Source: Patiria pectinifera
Lineage: Eukaryota > Echinodermata > Asteroidea > Valvatida > Asterinidae
Assembly: GCA_029964075.1 (NCBI GenBank)
Contig: CM057135.1
Coordinates: 31,175,366 to 31,239,365 of the forward strand
Length of the DNA: 64,000 bases
Direction of reading: 5' to 3'
Part shown: piece by piece, positions 40,201 through 53,693 of the stretch
Layout of the letters: each line of letters begins with the position of its first letter
Position numbering within the stretch: the stretch's first letter is position 1
Notes under the pieces: model-generated
What the model was told of the DNA's origin: nothing
What the model saw: only the letters and a program-made list of their open reading frames with translations
The model's database searches: none
Translations under genes and position numbers: made by a program

Positions 40201-43200
40201 GATCAATCGTACACCTGATATTGCCAAGCATAACAGCGTATGGCAGCTGCAATTTCATATTTCAGCTTGGTATAAACATGCACATGGTAAGATAATGACA
40301 GGAAACTATTACAAAACATCACCACCAGGAGGTAGAATGCAAACGTAACAGGAAGTCAAAAAGTCTGTTGTTCAGCGTTATGAATTGTTTATGAAACAGT
40401 CGGCATATTCAGATGAATAATCGTCTTCATAAATATTTCATCTGTGCATTTTGATAAAAATCGCAAAGACAAGATTTAGCCAGGAAGACCGTGTCTTAAT
40501 AAACAGAAGTCCGCATGTAGCCGTAATAAGTGACACAATGGAAAGGTGTACACATTGGTCAGGTAAGAAAACACGGGTGTCCGTAATAAACAAGTCTTCC
40601 CACAAGTCTACACAGTGAGTAGGCTCTATGCTAAACGCGGTCGCAAGGAGCAGGTCAGACACTCGCCAATCTGACAATCCTCAGAGGGAACACATCCTTT
40701 AATGAATTCATGAATATTAATGACACACATGACGTCATCGCGGTTCCACAACCAATACAAATGGACAGGACGTGACTATCTGAGCATCGAGTATTTCCTC
40801 CACTAAATCAATGATTTGCCCCACAACTCTAATCACAGACAGGCAGTTAGGCTTGAACGCTAAAACAACACACAACTCCTAAAATCGATAGGTTCCTTAC
40901 AGTGACGCTGCATCTATACCTTATTCCGGTACTGGTGCGTACGAGGTACCATTTTTTCCTACCTTTTTGCAATAAGTTTCTTACACAAATACAGAGACTA
41001 TGGTCAGTAAACAAACAAGATATCAGTATTGAAAACAACGATGGAACATCTAAGACAAAGCTCAAGTCGACCACCTTTCCACTTGTGTTGATATGTCTTT
41101 GTGACGTACATGCAGAACAAGTGCACGGGTTCACTCCCCCAAAAAGAACTTGTTAAGAGCCGTTTTGGATTCCAGCAATTTTTGCTTGCTCAAATACGCC
41201 AGGGCACGTGCACTGCATGGCGTAAAGGCGTTTAGTATCCAAGCTTTCAAAATAGCCATACATGATGAGGGAAATATGAGCCGTGGATTTCCCTGACGTA
41301 CGTGGTACTTTGTTTTTGAACAACGCATCGGAGGTGAATGATCTCATGCAATAACACACACACACACAGTACACAATGTTGGCTCACCGGTAGCGTGCTA
41401 TCATAGGTAGATAGCAAACTGTTTGGATGAACTACGTGGATTTTCCCCAGTATAGTATAGGAGATTTATTTCGGGAATATAATTGAGTAGCATTTTTGCT
41501 TTTATTTTGGGGAAAAAGACTTGTACTTCTCTCTGTTATCGATATTTCGGGCATTATAGAGAAAAGATGTACACGTTAAAAGTTGTGACTTCTAAAGGGC
41601 GAAAGGTGAGCTTACTGATGCCCTGTTACCGGTCACTTACTAGGTCATTTTACCACAATTTGGTTTCTTAATTCACAAATTATTTGCAATGACCCAGAAA
41701 ACTCCGCTTATGCATCTTGAAAAGATTACAGATTAAGAGGACTCTTGCTCTGACAAGAAAAGGTCTCTTATTTACAAACCAAGATGTAGGTCTGAAACGG
41801 TTTAAAATTAACCTACAAAGTTGTTATGTGTGTTTTAGGCTAAAACTAGCTTTAAGATGTCATAAAAGTAATACCTAATTGATTTCAGCGTGTTTTTTTT
41901 TACATTCTCAATTGCTATCCTCCAAATCGAATTGCAACTAGGAACACTGAAAGGGAGTGACAATTCATGAGGTGATTTTGAAGGTCCGTCTCATCATCTC
42001 ATAGGTTGAACCATTCGACATCTCTTCCATTCATTCTTCAGGTCCTTGATGCTCGAGTCTGTTGAATTATTCTGACAATCACGGAGGTTTCCTTACTGAA
42101 GTGTCAGATTCATGTTTATTTTTTCCATTCCAATATCGCCTTATTGACCGGGACATGTCGCGGCCCCGACTCACAATGATGAACGGCAGTGTTTACTGCA
42201 ATTTCTGCACTCTTGGGTTGCGTGCTACAAACATCTACATTGTTAATCTACATTGTTAATTCTTTGCTTTCTGAAATACACCAAAAATACACACATCATG
42301 TCTCCTATTTGCCTTGCTTCAAGGCTGTTTTGGTCACAACTGGCGATTCCATACGCGTTTGTGTTGTTTTCCAACTTCGCCATGGTAAATCCTTGCCGCC
42401 AACAATCGCGGATGACGTCAGAGTGAATACTAGGTCCCAGCGCAGTGCATGATGGGAAGGCAAGTATGCATTTATCACCTTGCAGCGGTGGCCTACATTT
42501 GTGAGGCTCGGTTAATACCACATCGCTGAGGGAGTATGGGTATGGAGGGTGTGAGTACAAACAAGAAGACCTCTTTATCATCTTAGACTGAGATGTACCC
42601 TGTTGTTTATGGGTGTACTTCTCCATGATGCAAGGCAAGCCTGCCTCGGGTGTCTTCTATACGGACTAGTACTCCTCAGGGAATCATAAACATCGCTGCT
42701 CTCGCCTCCGTCTCTCATACCTCATTTGTCGGTCTGAAATTAATTAGGATGGGCATGGGAGGTGTCGAAGCGAAGCAAGGATCAAGCGCTCCGTGTTGTC
42801 ATCGGTCTATGACTCTGACGCACTTTTAGGCTAGGCGGTGATCGGGGCGCGACAGGCCAGAAATTCAATTCGTTGGTGACTGCTCTATCGCACTCCCAGC
42901 GGGACCAAGACTACCAACGGTGGAAGGGAGCGCTAGGTCTAAAGCATCAAGCCAATTTATTATCTAGACAAGCTATGACCTGCTTTACAAAGTGGGCAAC
43001 AAATCTTCTGATTTGGGAACAAATTAATTTTAAAGATCAAATGTTAATTGAAAGTAAAACGCCCTCTAATGCCGTACGACTGAATTCAATTTTAATTTTG
43101 TGTGTGCTCTCTATTGTTACAAAATTGCACTTGATAAACGGCATCGTATGATTATTTTATAAAAAAGTGGGGAAAGGTAGCGTCCGATATTTAAAATGTG

Positions 43201-46200
43201 GCCAATATGATTTTGTCACGCATATACAGGTTGCGGGGTTGGCGGGAAAACATTTCTTTTGATACAAGCAGCAGAAGACCCCAGCACTATTCATAAAGCG
43301 CCACTGCTACGTCATCAGTGTCCATATTACAGCACAGTCTAACCCAGCCCTGGGAATGATCCAGTCTAGCTATATACAGCTTACCTGGGAATGACGCCAT
43401 AACGCCGCTAGCATAGCACCAGCAATACACACCACTCCGATTCAACAATTCACAAGACAGCTTCTATCAATTGCTTTAACTCGGTTACCTGGCCGTCAAA
43501 TTAGAACTTGCAGGTTGAGTCATACAAGGAGCAACATTCAGCCATAACCATTTGGATCTCGTGGATTGTATAAGATGACATTCAAGCTCTGTTTTGGGGG
43601 TGGTGGCTTTTTTTTTTGGTTGGAATTAATGGCGCATATTATAATCAAGATATGAGATGCCATGAAGTGTTGGCCGCAAGTGGCAATTTGCCACTCAGTT
43701 TATGTTATCCAATTTCATGAGGATGATACCGAGCGTGACCATGAAATGAATGCCATTTCGACGGGTTAAAGAGGCTGTGCGTGGGGGGACCAGTGTCACA
43801 AGGAATTTAAAAAGTATATGGTTATTTTTATGACTGATGCCAGGAGATCGAGAAAACGGAAAATTGAAGTTGGTAAGGGGATGTCAGACCATTGCGAGAT
43901 TCATGCATATTAACCTTGTCCATTCCCCAGCTCTTTTCGTACGATATCAATGTTTTTTTTAATGTTCACCTTTATTTCAGACTATATCAAGTTCCTTCGA
44001 TAGAAAGACCCTGACACTGCCTTGGTATAACGACAAGCCATATCAATCCACAGTTTGCAATGAAGACCACACACCTTTAATAACAAGCATCGATCTCTGA
44101 CGCCATGTTCCCTGAGTCGTATCGTGACGTTGATGTCTTATTCGGCTGTCATTAAAGTGATAAGAACATCCTTATACATGTACAAGAATCCCTGAGACGT
44201 CTGGAACCATGAAATACTGGGCCTGCCTCTTATTTGTAATTAATAAATTAGCCATCACTGACGATACATAAATCGTAAAATTTCTTTAAGAGAGGCTAAT
44301 TTGTACCTATCTGTGATTGTAACGGGAGAAAAGTGCACTTTACTTAGAATAATGACACAAATCCTTCCAAGACCCTAATGCTTCTATCGGAATTAGCGCA
44401 GAGGGAATCCTTTTTAAGTAGTCAGGATATTAAAATTATGATTACGATTCACATCAGGGCCATCTTTTATTTAGTGACTGTCAAGCAATGCCAGTAGCAG
44501 TGCTTCACTTATTGATGTACAGCCACGTGTCTGAAATATGGATGCATGTGGGTACACCATTTTTCCTCTTAGAAAATCCTGACGATCTAGCGTTCTGATT
44601 CCTATACATTATTTACCACTACTCCGCACTGGCTTAGGTCTGTCTTCCTGGAGAAACACTGTTATTTATTCAAAACTCGTACTCATTTTCAGTAAATTAA
44701 AGGCAGGAATAATCAGCTAACCGCGAATTCCATGGGCATTTCAACCGAGGTATAGATATTGTACTTTGTATAGTTTACTTCGGTAATATGCGAGATGCAT
44801 CCAAAAAGATGCAGGGTTAATTACACGTATTGAGGCTTTACTCGGAATACGGCAAAAGAGCTTTTTGTAGACTGGCTTCCATCGAGCGATGAGGTCGCGA
44901 CCATGTACCAGACGTGATATTGAACAGGAAGCAGTCAACGGTGATCTACAATTCATGGAGATGTCAACACTCTTAATCCTTCAAATCTTATAGCAGAAGA
45001 ATTTAAAAACAGACCAACTGTTTTTATCCAGGGTTTAAGGCTAAACCGAGAATCAAGCATTGCCAACAGAATCAAGATGGAGCCCAGCTGGCCTGACCGA
45101 TTAAAGCCGAGCTGAGCCGTTTTGAGTCGAACCAACACGATCTGATGGCCGAGCTGAGCAGAGCACGGTACAAGCAAACATAGAGGTTAAAAAAGGATTT
45201 CTTTGCAGGTTTATGGAATTTAGAACATCAAAATGCGATTATAGATTAAAAAAGTTAGAAGACAGTCACAAGAAAAGGTAGAGTCACAATCTGCAAACAG
45301 GCAAGCTTCATTAATCATGGAATGTTTTATTAGGTCATGAAACTTAACATCATTCCTTAAGGGAGACCTTCATCATTATCTCCTGCGGCTTAAAATGTCA
45401 AAGTTGAAGCTCGAGTAAAGACATAAGTGACAGGTTTGGGATGTTGTTAAGCATCAACTGGATCTTAGCAAGGAGCGACGTAATCTTAAGAAAGGCTTGA
45501 TAGAGATTAATATATTAATGTGCCTGCTGTTAATTAGAGTATGAGAAAACAATACCGCAATGTTTGGTTAGTCTACTCACAAGTCATACAATGCAAATTG
45601 AGAACAGTCATGATTTGTTGATGAGACCTATATTTTTGCACACACTCATTTGATAAGAAACAGCAGCTAGGAGGCACAGTCATATCCGATAGACCATCTC
45701 GTTATTATAGCCATCCACGCATACCACCCATGTCCGCATGTATATCACTTTACATCGTATGGGGAATCAAGAAAGCAGGCCAACATTAGCTGAATTATCA
45801 AACGAAATATGAACACCAGATAAATATTTTGTTTCGCTGCACCGCGGCAAATTAATGTAATGGCTGCCGGCACGTGGTGCAGCAATAGACTCGTCACCAG
45901 TCCCTGGTAAATGAAATTGCATAATTCAAATGAGGATGTGGAAAAACTCTTATTGATTTGCCTCTTATTCTTGAAGTAAAAGAACCTACATGTTTAGCTC
46001 ACAGTCTTATTGAAATATTACACTGAAATCATAACTGGGATTGCAATGCATGTTTGGTTCCCAGTTGCCTTTGGCAAATATTATTTCATCTATGCTTCTG
46101 TGACGTCAGCGGTACCAGACTACTGTTTGGTGGCCATACCTTGTGTGCATTTGTGCGGGACGTTCTGATCACCCAAGCATAGCGAAGGCAACACTGGAAG

Positions 46201-47119
46201 TACACACAAGTGATGCTTGACATTTCACGATCAAGTGCCATCTTCAAAAAAAAAAAAGGAACTACATCGCTTCATTTATTTGTATTTCTTGTATTTTCGG
46301 ACATCTCTTGGGATGTTGTGACTCTCTTGTCTACCATCACGTGACATGTTTGGGATGGTTGCCAGTTTTCTCTCTCAGTTATGTCTAATGATGTCACATG
46401 CTTCGAATAATTTCTGCCGAAGAATCTACACTGGAGACGTTCATATGAAGTCTTTACCGTCCGAATGTTGAAGATTGTTTTACGGTGGGTTGAAAGTGTA
46501 ACAAACGAAAAATAATCTAAGTAAGATTTGAGGCTTTGCATGGTGGAGATACTAAATAATGAAAGGTTTGCGGAAACACCATGTGCAAATAATTTCTCAA
46601 CTAAGAGAATGGTTTTGAAAAGAACCAGAGGTATATAATCTGAATTTGCTGTATGGCATTCTTAAGTACCTGCAAGAACTTCCCCGGGCTTATTTAAAAA
46701 TTGAAGAAAAAACCCCAATAGATTCCTGCGACAAACTATTGCAAATTCTAATGATATTGCTGACGGTTGTAAACGTTGGGGTTAAAAATAGGGAACTTCG
46801 GTGAAGAAAACAAACAAATAAATGGCTGAAAGACGTAAATATGGAGATATTTAAAGAAAGAAGGTGGGTGTTGTTCTTATCGTATCTGCCTTTACGTTAT
46901 ACCACGCACTCGCACCCCCGTGTTTTGCAAAGTGCAATTTGTTTGTCTAAGTTTCTTTGTAGTGTGCCTACTTTTGACGTTTGAGATAACTTGTGTTCAA
47001 TTAGGTGGTGATCAGGAAAGACGCAATGTGCAAGATAATCATCGGATTACCGTCCAGTCAAGTCAATCCCAACGTCAATACAGTCGTACAAAAATAGAGC
47101 AATTATGACTACGTCATGT
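37244..47119. other. No gene recognised; CRE-rich non-coding sequence
   Basis: No exon, RNA gene or transposon end was convincing. Composition is somewhat CpG-richer at 38-43 kb than elsewhere. A short CA repeat lies at 41354-41368, and six of the CRE octamers fall here. Confidence 0.5.
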
Positions 47120-47223
47120 TTATATTGTGAGTGGCTACTTAATATTCTGATCACCCTTTTCAGTGAACAACTATAAACAACTATAAACCCCTTATATTGT
47201 GAGTGGCTACTTAATATTCTGAT
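47120..47223. repeat. Exact 32-bp direct repeat pair
   Basis: An identical 32-base segment containing GTGAGTGGCTACTTAATATT occurs at 47120-47151 and 47192-47223. The 40-base spacer includes a doubled ACTATAAACA word. Confidence 0.85.
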
Positions 47224-49635
47224 TGAGATTCGTCAATCAATTTTTTTCAGAACTTGATTTTGAATGTTACACTTGAGCGATAGCTTGTAACGCAAACAAA
47301 GGTCAAAAAGAAGATTTATATCGCATGCACCTTTTCAAAGACCCGTTCTTAAAAGGGATGTGTCAAAGTTTTTATTTTTTTCTCTCATTTACCGATTCTC
47401 TCTATATGTTTGAAATAATGTAAAGGGTAATTCCGTTCGGTAATTTTTTTGATTCTTTGTCTTAAGTTCTATGTCTTAAAGTACACGTACTCCTCAGTAT
47501 AGTAAACGCAACAAAATGACAGTATGGTATAGGGACGCATGGAATATAATGGCATAAACCTAACGATATTATTATGATGATGCTGGAGACGATGGTCATA
47601 TTTCTACCCTGCAGATAAAATCGTTACGAAGTTCATGATTGTTTTGGCGCGCTATAGTGCATCAGTGCAGCTCCTTGGCCGAGCATGGTTGCTGCCTTTA
47701 ACTGTGTTTCATTGATGGATCGGTGTAGATTACGCGCGTTTTCTCATTATGACCACATTTTTGTTTGCCTTTTCCCCGCGCATTCCTTGTCTTATATACC
47801 TCTCTATATCGCGCGTTCGCAAAACCCCAACAAAAATTCACAGAGCTTGAATAAATAATGTGTGCACTAGGGACAATTGCCAAATAACGGGCTAGCTCAT
47901 GAATTTCCCCCTGGCGCTGTACGAGTACTGCATTTTACTTTGGCGGTCTGACAGAGATAATATATCAGGCAAAATGTCAGCTTGTGATAATGGCAATCCA
48001 AACTCCGTGTTAGCTTTCCTCCAAATGGGTTAATTCCCAATTTTGTGCATGTACGTGAGTGAGATTTTATAGAGTGTACGTGTGGTTTTGGTGGTTGTAG
48101 GCTAAAAGGAGTATTTTATTCTGGCTGTGATATCAGGATTTTGATAATCTTTATCTGTTCACAGAGAAACTGTCCATTACAGATCATCTTGTTTATATTA
48201 ATAAACTTTTCAGACTCAACTCTTCATTCGTGTTGTTTGGTAAAGGTCGAAAAGATTGCCTAATTGAAGCAATATAAATTTGAGAACTAATGTGATTTTT
48301 TTTTATAATTTCATTCATTTCCATTTTCTTACAAAGGACATATTTCTGATTGAAATCAAACCTTAATACGGTATTAATTATCTTTCGAAGTACTCCCCAA
48401 CTGCTTTATTTGCACTTAAAGCATACGTTTTAATAAAGGCTTCATAAAATAATATTATTTATATTTTCGCAAGTTCCGAATTCCTCGAATATCTAAAGTG
48501 ACTTGAATTTATTTTGAGACGGAACTCAAGTATGTAACTTCAATCACAATCAAGAAAAGTCCAGGTCTCCTTGCGATAATATATTGATGTCGGGTCGTGC
48601 AAAAACAACAACTCAGTTGAAGCCCGCTGACTGAATGGTGTCAGTGGATTGGTCAGCTTTTATCGCAAGTCAGTCGCCAAATATCAATTAATGTGAAGTT
48701 TTATACACGTTCCGTTCGAATTCATACATAAGTATAAATAGTAGACATGGCACCATGTAATTGCAGAATTCCATGTTGATGATCGATCATATTGAATACA
48801 ATTCTTCAAATAAAAATGCAAAGACATCTGGGACAATACAATCAATTACAGCGGAATAAAACAAAAACATTTTGAAATTCTTCTTCAAGGAAGGAGCAAT
48901 TATATTAAACGTTGCGCTCTGGCATTCATTCTGGTCAAACCAGGTTTTATGACTGTGAAATTATCATTGTAAATCAAACAACAACAGTGTAATATATGCA
49001 TATTGAAGGATGTAGCATTTCCAAACCCAATGCCTCGCGTGAATACCAGACGTAGGCCTGACCAGGCTGCAGCGTCACACTATGCACATATCATAAACAA
49101 CCAGTCCAATTATACACCTGCTAAATGCCAACTAGAATATGCACTTTTGCACCTGTCAATATGCTGGCATTGCTACATCAACATCTTGCATAATAATATA
49201 AGACAGAATTTGCCATATAATCGCACCTACAGTAAGTAATTCTGGTAATGCAAAGCTTATCTATACCCAATGTAAACATCTTCAAACAAAAACAGCACAT
49301 TTTCTCCATTATAAAACAGCCCAAGCTCAATTCTGCATCATAAATGCCAAGAGGAATGTAATGTCCACTTACTTGTCAATGAATTATGAGTCTGTACGCC
49401 CATCTAAGAACTGTCTGGTCTGTCTGCTTCAGCTCAGCTCAGTCATTGGTGTCCAACCTTTCACTGGTACATCATGCCGAGAGATAGCCAGCTATAGGGA
49501 GGAATCACCAGTAAAGTCGATTTAATATCCGCTGTCAGATCCGTGCTGGCCCGCAAAATATAACCGCGACATTAGCCGATGTTTCGCCTGACAGAACACG
49601 TGTTTGCGAGCTACAAGTTGCTGTGGATGGTCAAC
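47224..49635. other. No gene recognised
   Basis: AT-rich sequence with only short random open frames. The last 100 bases lead into the candidate first exon at 49636. Confidence 0.5.
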
Positions 49636-49682
49636 ATGGCGGCAACTGAAAATGGCGCTGTCGATGCACGATGCAGGTTAGC
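49636..49682 (+). CDS. Candidate short first coding exon
   Basis: ATG in a good context (CAACATGG) opens the frame MAATENGAVDARC and runs 47 bases to a CAG/GTTAGC donor-like site. A second weaker donor lies about 30 bases further on, and the unspliced frame stops about 100 bases after the ATG. The surroundings are CpG-richer than most of the window. No downstream exon was identified, so this is weakly supported. Confidence 0.28.
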
Positions 49683-52189
49683 CAGCATCATTGCATATTC
49701 AGGTTATACTGATACGAGGGAGGACGGCGGGTTTTGAACGTTTCTCAGATGCATTAGGGTCGTTCAGAATTTAAGTACGGCGTGGTGACAAGAGGCTAAG
49801 ATTGGGTGGACTAACGCGATTCGGTAGGTGTATATGCGAGAAGATAGTCTGATGAAAGATGTCCGTATGTATGGCATTATCCATGCACTCAGTATAGTGA
49901 GAGTTCAGTGTTTGCATCACAGGAGTAAAGGGCATTAGATGCAAACTGCAGCGATGATGAGAGAGCTCATAGTCATAAGGACCACGCCAGCTGCTTTCTC
50001 GTCTCAATAATAACTGGCAATCGCATTGCATCCAGATCTGATAGAGTCGATATTGATAGCAGAGAGTTAGCTCAGCAACAGTCTGATTATATGGGTCAAG
50101 TGTAGAGTACGATGATAGATTCGTGCTACAGAAGGAACACTTTCTGCATTCGCGATGCTACTTCATCTCTATACCATCATCATAATGCAGACCAGTCATG
50201 ACACTCGGGTTATATTTATACACACTCGTACACATACATGCAGCACGTGCTACCCCAGAGCCGTCTCCGGCCACTGTCATTGCTTAAGGGCGTACGAAGG
50301 AGCAGGGTCGTCCCAAATGCACAAGCTCTAAGGATACACGGACGGCAGTATCGAAGACAGAAGAAAGTAAGAAGTGAGGTAGAAGGTGATGCATGACCTA
50401 TCGTATGCAATCAGTAAAACCACTAGAGCTGTGACCCGTATCAGGTCGCTAGTGCAACTAGAGAGGTTTGTGACGGGACCGACTGCTGCTATACAGACTA
50501 GCCACCGACTCGTTCTCCAAGGCAAAGAGACACACAGAGAGATAGGAGTGATGCGCATTCCTTGAGACGTCACCAAACCCTGTACAAATAAGGAGGCGTG
50601 ATAATTGAACGGCAGAGAGATTGAGAGAGAGAAATGAACGGTGGAGCGCAGTAGCGTGAATTTCATTCATGTCCTGCGGGAGCTAGAGACGTTATTAACG
50701 GCCTGTGGCCCACCGCGTGTACGCAATACTACCATCTCTCAGCCACGGACTCCGAGGTTTTCCCGCCAAACACGGCAAAACACAATTACAATCAACGAGT
50801 GACGTAGTCAGTTTTGAGAGACCTGGATTTCAAAAAGGCCGCAGCGTTGGTCAGTCATAGCACTTGCTATGACGTCAAATCATCATTTAGTGCCGGCAGA
50901 TGCAGAACCCTGGAAATGGAGGACAATATTAATTAGAGCACCCCTCGCCAGATGCTTACTTTACCTTATTCGGGAAATTTCAAATCTTATTACCTTACAA
51001 GGACGGAAAGCAATCTAGAACCAATGAAAATGGTTTAATTTAGAGCTGCAGCACAGCCCGAACGCAGCTGGGGGCAATGGCGGGTATGGAATTGTGTTGC
51101 ACAATAGACACTGCATGTGTGTCTTTGGTTGTAAGAATCATAAATTAAGAGAATATCATAAAAATGACTGCGTGTATCGAATTTTATCCTCGTGAAGTTG
51201 TTCAAAATTGTCACAGGATCGTAGTGAATTTTCGTTGTTAAAGAATTGCTTCAAAATGAAACAGATCAAATTTTACGGAATTGTGGAGCATTTAATAATG
51301 GCCAGATTAAATTTCAGTTGCTCATTTCTAAAAAAAAAAATGACAATAAAAAAAGGTGATTAGCAAATAATTTGAGAACCATTTAAGTAAAATTAATAAA
51401 TGAATTGGCTGTTACTTGTTTTGAGATTAACCATTATTATATTCAGCGGGTTCGCGTATAACATGCAGCTCTACGAAATTGGACCCAGTTTGCCAAGGTA
51501 TGCACGAGAAATGGAAAGGACAACATGCACTTGATGTCATTTATTCAGAGAGCTAGTCAGGATTCACGGCACATTGAACATCTTGCATGACACCAGCCTG
51601 CGCCTGGTACCATCTACACTCACACTCGCATCATACATCAACTTCTCAGTAAATGCCATCTGACAAGACCGCCAGAGATAGTGATATTTTCCGAGCTGTA
51701 GTTTCAGGTGTTCACATGACGAACCACGGAGAAAGATAGCCACTCTTTTCTTTAATCATGAAAGATAGTGCACGCTCCGTGTCTCTTCCCACGAAAACAA
51801 ACCAGCCGCGTAGCTTCCGCCGTAACTTATTTTTATCGTTCTCAGAAGTTCAGTGATCCAAATAGTAAATGGGCTTTTGATGATGAATCACTGCGCTGCC
51901 ACCGTATACGACCAAGATTTCCGGGAAGACTTCTTTCACTGTAGTAGGCCTATATGCTGGCTTACAGCCAAGTGAAATTATTGCATCGAAGTTTTCAAGA
52001 AGTCCGTGAGCACTCATTTTTCAAAATAAAACAAAAGGTATTTGAGGGGCGATTTCAACAGAAGGGTGTGTGTGGGGGGGAGTATATTTCTGCCTGAGAG
52101 AATGCTTCATCCTCGTTTGCGGATTTTATGGAACAATCAAAGTGTTTTTTAATGAACTGAAATTCCTCCCCCAATTATAATTTTTTTTT
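49683..52189. other. No gene recognised; CpG-rich in its first kilobase
   Basis: Several open frames on the minus strand (49.8-50.7 kb) are low-complexity or lack recognisable product and are treated as chance. One CRE octamer lies at 50870. Confidence 0.5.
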
Positions 52190-52261
52190 TAGCAGAACGA
52201 GGTTTCACTCCTCGGACCTCTGGGTTATGAGTCCAATACGCTCCCACTGCGCTACTGTACT
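52190..52261 (-). pseudogene. Degenerate initiator tRNA-Met copy
   Basis: The full 72-base length aligns to the intact copies on the minus strand and CAT is kept in the anticodon position. The acceptor stem has a mismatch plus wobbles and the anticodon stem has lost its GGG run. The sequence downstream is an A run rather than a T run, so no terminator is present. It lies inside the inverted duplicated segment 52190-52626. Confidence 0.8.
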
Positions 52262-52626
52262 GTTCTGTCGAGCATTCTTATCGCCATCACCATTGCGTTT
52301 AGGTTCATCAAAGTCTGCAATAGCAGTCATGATGCAATCAATTGCAATACATTTTTGGGTCTGATTAAAATTTGACCTTAAAAATACTTCATAACCCAGG
52401 CAAACTATTCAAGTCAACTTTTTATGCCCAGAACGGAAAATGTGAAGGGAGATTCAGAAATGATAACTGTTTTATATTAATACGAGCAATTTGAGCAGTG
52501 GTTCGAACCAAGTAAAGATCTCTGTGTTATCATTACTGGTGCATATATTCGTATGTTTATACGCCTTGCAAAAACAAATAGGAAACCTTGTATTCAAGAG
52601 CATTTCAAGAATGCTCTTATTTCATC
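52190..52626 (-). repeat. Inverted segmental duplication, left copy
   Basis: Read on the minus strand this segment aligns with 55708-56343 read on the plus strand. Shared landmarks in order are GATGAAATAAGAGCATTC, AATACAAGGTTTC, GGTTCGAACCACTGCTCAAA, TATTGCAATTGATTGCAT, GCAGACTTTGATGAA and then the degenerate tRNA. GGTTCGAACC resembles a B box and may be the 3' half of a further tRNA relic. Confidence 0.8.
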
Positions 52627-52634
52627 TCAAATCC

Positions 52635-52647
52635 GCGCCACTCTGCT
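52635..52647 (-). pseudogene. Short 5' fragment of initiator tRNA-Met
   Basis: On the minus strand AGCAGAGTGGCGC is identical to the first 13 bases of the intact tRNA genes. It sits immediately outside the inverted duplicated segment, as expected if the family spread by tandem duplication. Confidence 0.5.
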
Positions 52648-53621
52648 GTAGCAAACAGTTGCAAGAACAAGCGTCTTTTCTTTACTCGAAAGTCCAGCAA
52701 AGTCCAACAATCGCACAGCATTGTAAATTCAAAAGGAGACGCAATGAATCTCTGCAACATAACTTAATATAAGTTGCTGTAAACCCTGCCGTGGTCGGGT
52801 ATTCTAACGTCAACAGCAATCGACCCCAGCGGTTAAAGGGAGACTGCTGTGTTATCCAAAGCGAAAATTCGAATCCAACCAAGGTTGATCGAGGTTGGGA
52901 CGGATAAGCGTGCTTATTGGGGGTAACAGTATTGACCTTGGGCACTTGCTCCCTCTTCAAAAGTCTGACGTCGACGACCTTATCACACTGCGCACGGCGC
53001 TTGCTGTTTTACACTCGTCAGCGTAGATCGCGTGTATGAACGTAACCTGTTTTAAGCCAGGGAATAAAAAAGACGCATCGATTTTGTTTGCCCAAAATGT
53101 CCGTACCCATGGGCGTGTACCTAGGGAGTCTGGTACGGGGCATGATGTCGTAAACTCCATTGCAAGGTCCCTTTGCAATGGATTATTTCAGGTTCACCTT
53201 TTTCGTTACTTTTCCCTCAAGTGTCCAACTGTCGTCGTAAAAGTCACCGCTTAAGTCGCTGCCTTGAGCGATTCACGCTATTTTCGATCTAAATCTAAGA
53301 ATATCTACACGTGACGTCACCCACCCACGTGTTTAAGGCAACAACAATGTTCGTGACCGCGTGTCATGTCTGACCTTTTTGTTTCGTCATTTGGTGCGCA
53401 ATCCCTTTCCCCTTTGCAGCTTGATTGCTTCCATTCGACGCAATTCCGGACAGGTCCCGGTCACGACGCTCAAATGGACCGCCATCACGATGTGTGACGT
53501 CATCTCAAGCACACTTTTAACTATTTGGAGCGAAAAAACAAACTAAAGTTTTAATTCACAAACTTTTTTTTTTGTATCTCCAATTTATACGGAGATGATA
53601 GGCATGATTATTTTCGACCAC

Positions 53622-53693
53622 AGCAGAGTGGCACAGTGGAAGCGTGCTGGGCCCATAACCCAGAAGTCCGAGGATCGAAACCTCGCTCTGCTA
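53622..53693 (+). tRNA. Initiator tRNA-Met (CAT), probably intact
   Basis: This 72-base cloverleaf has anticodon CAT at 53654-53656. Initiator hallmarks are present: an A1-T72 pair, three G-C pairs closing the anticodon stem (GGG/CCC), and ATCGAAA rather than TTCGAAT in the T loop. There is no intron and CCA is not encoded. Compared with the copies at 57621 and 58084 it has a G-to-A change in the D stem, giving one mismatch, and one change in the variable region. The A box is still acceptable. The nearest T run is about 24 bases downstream. Confidence 0.88.
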
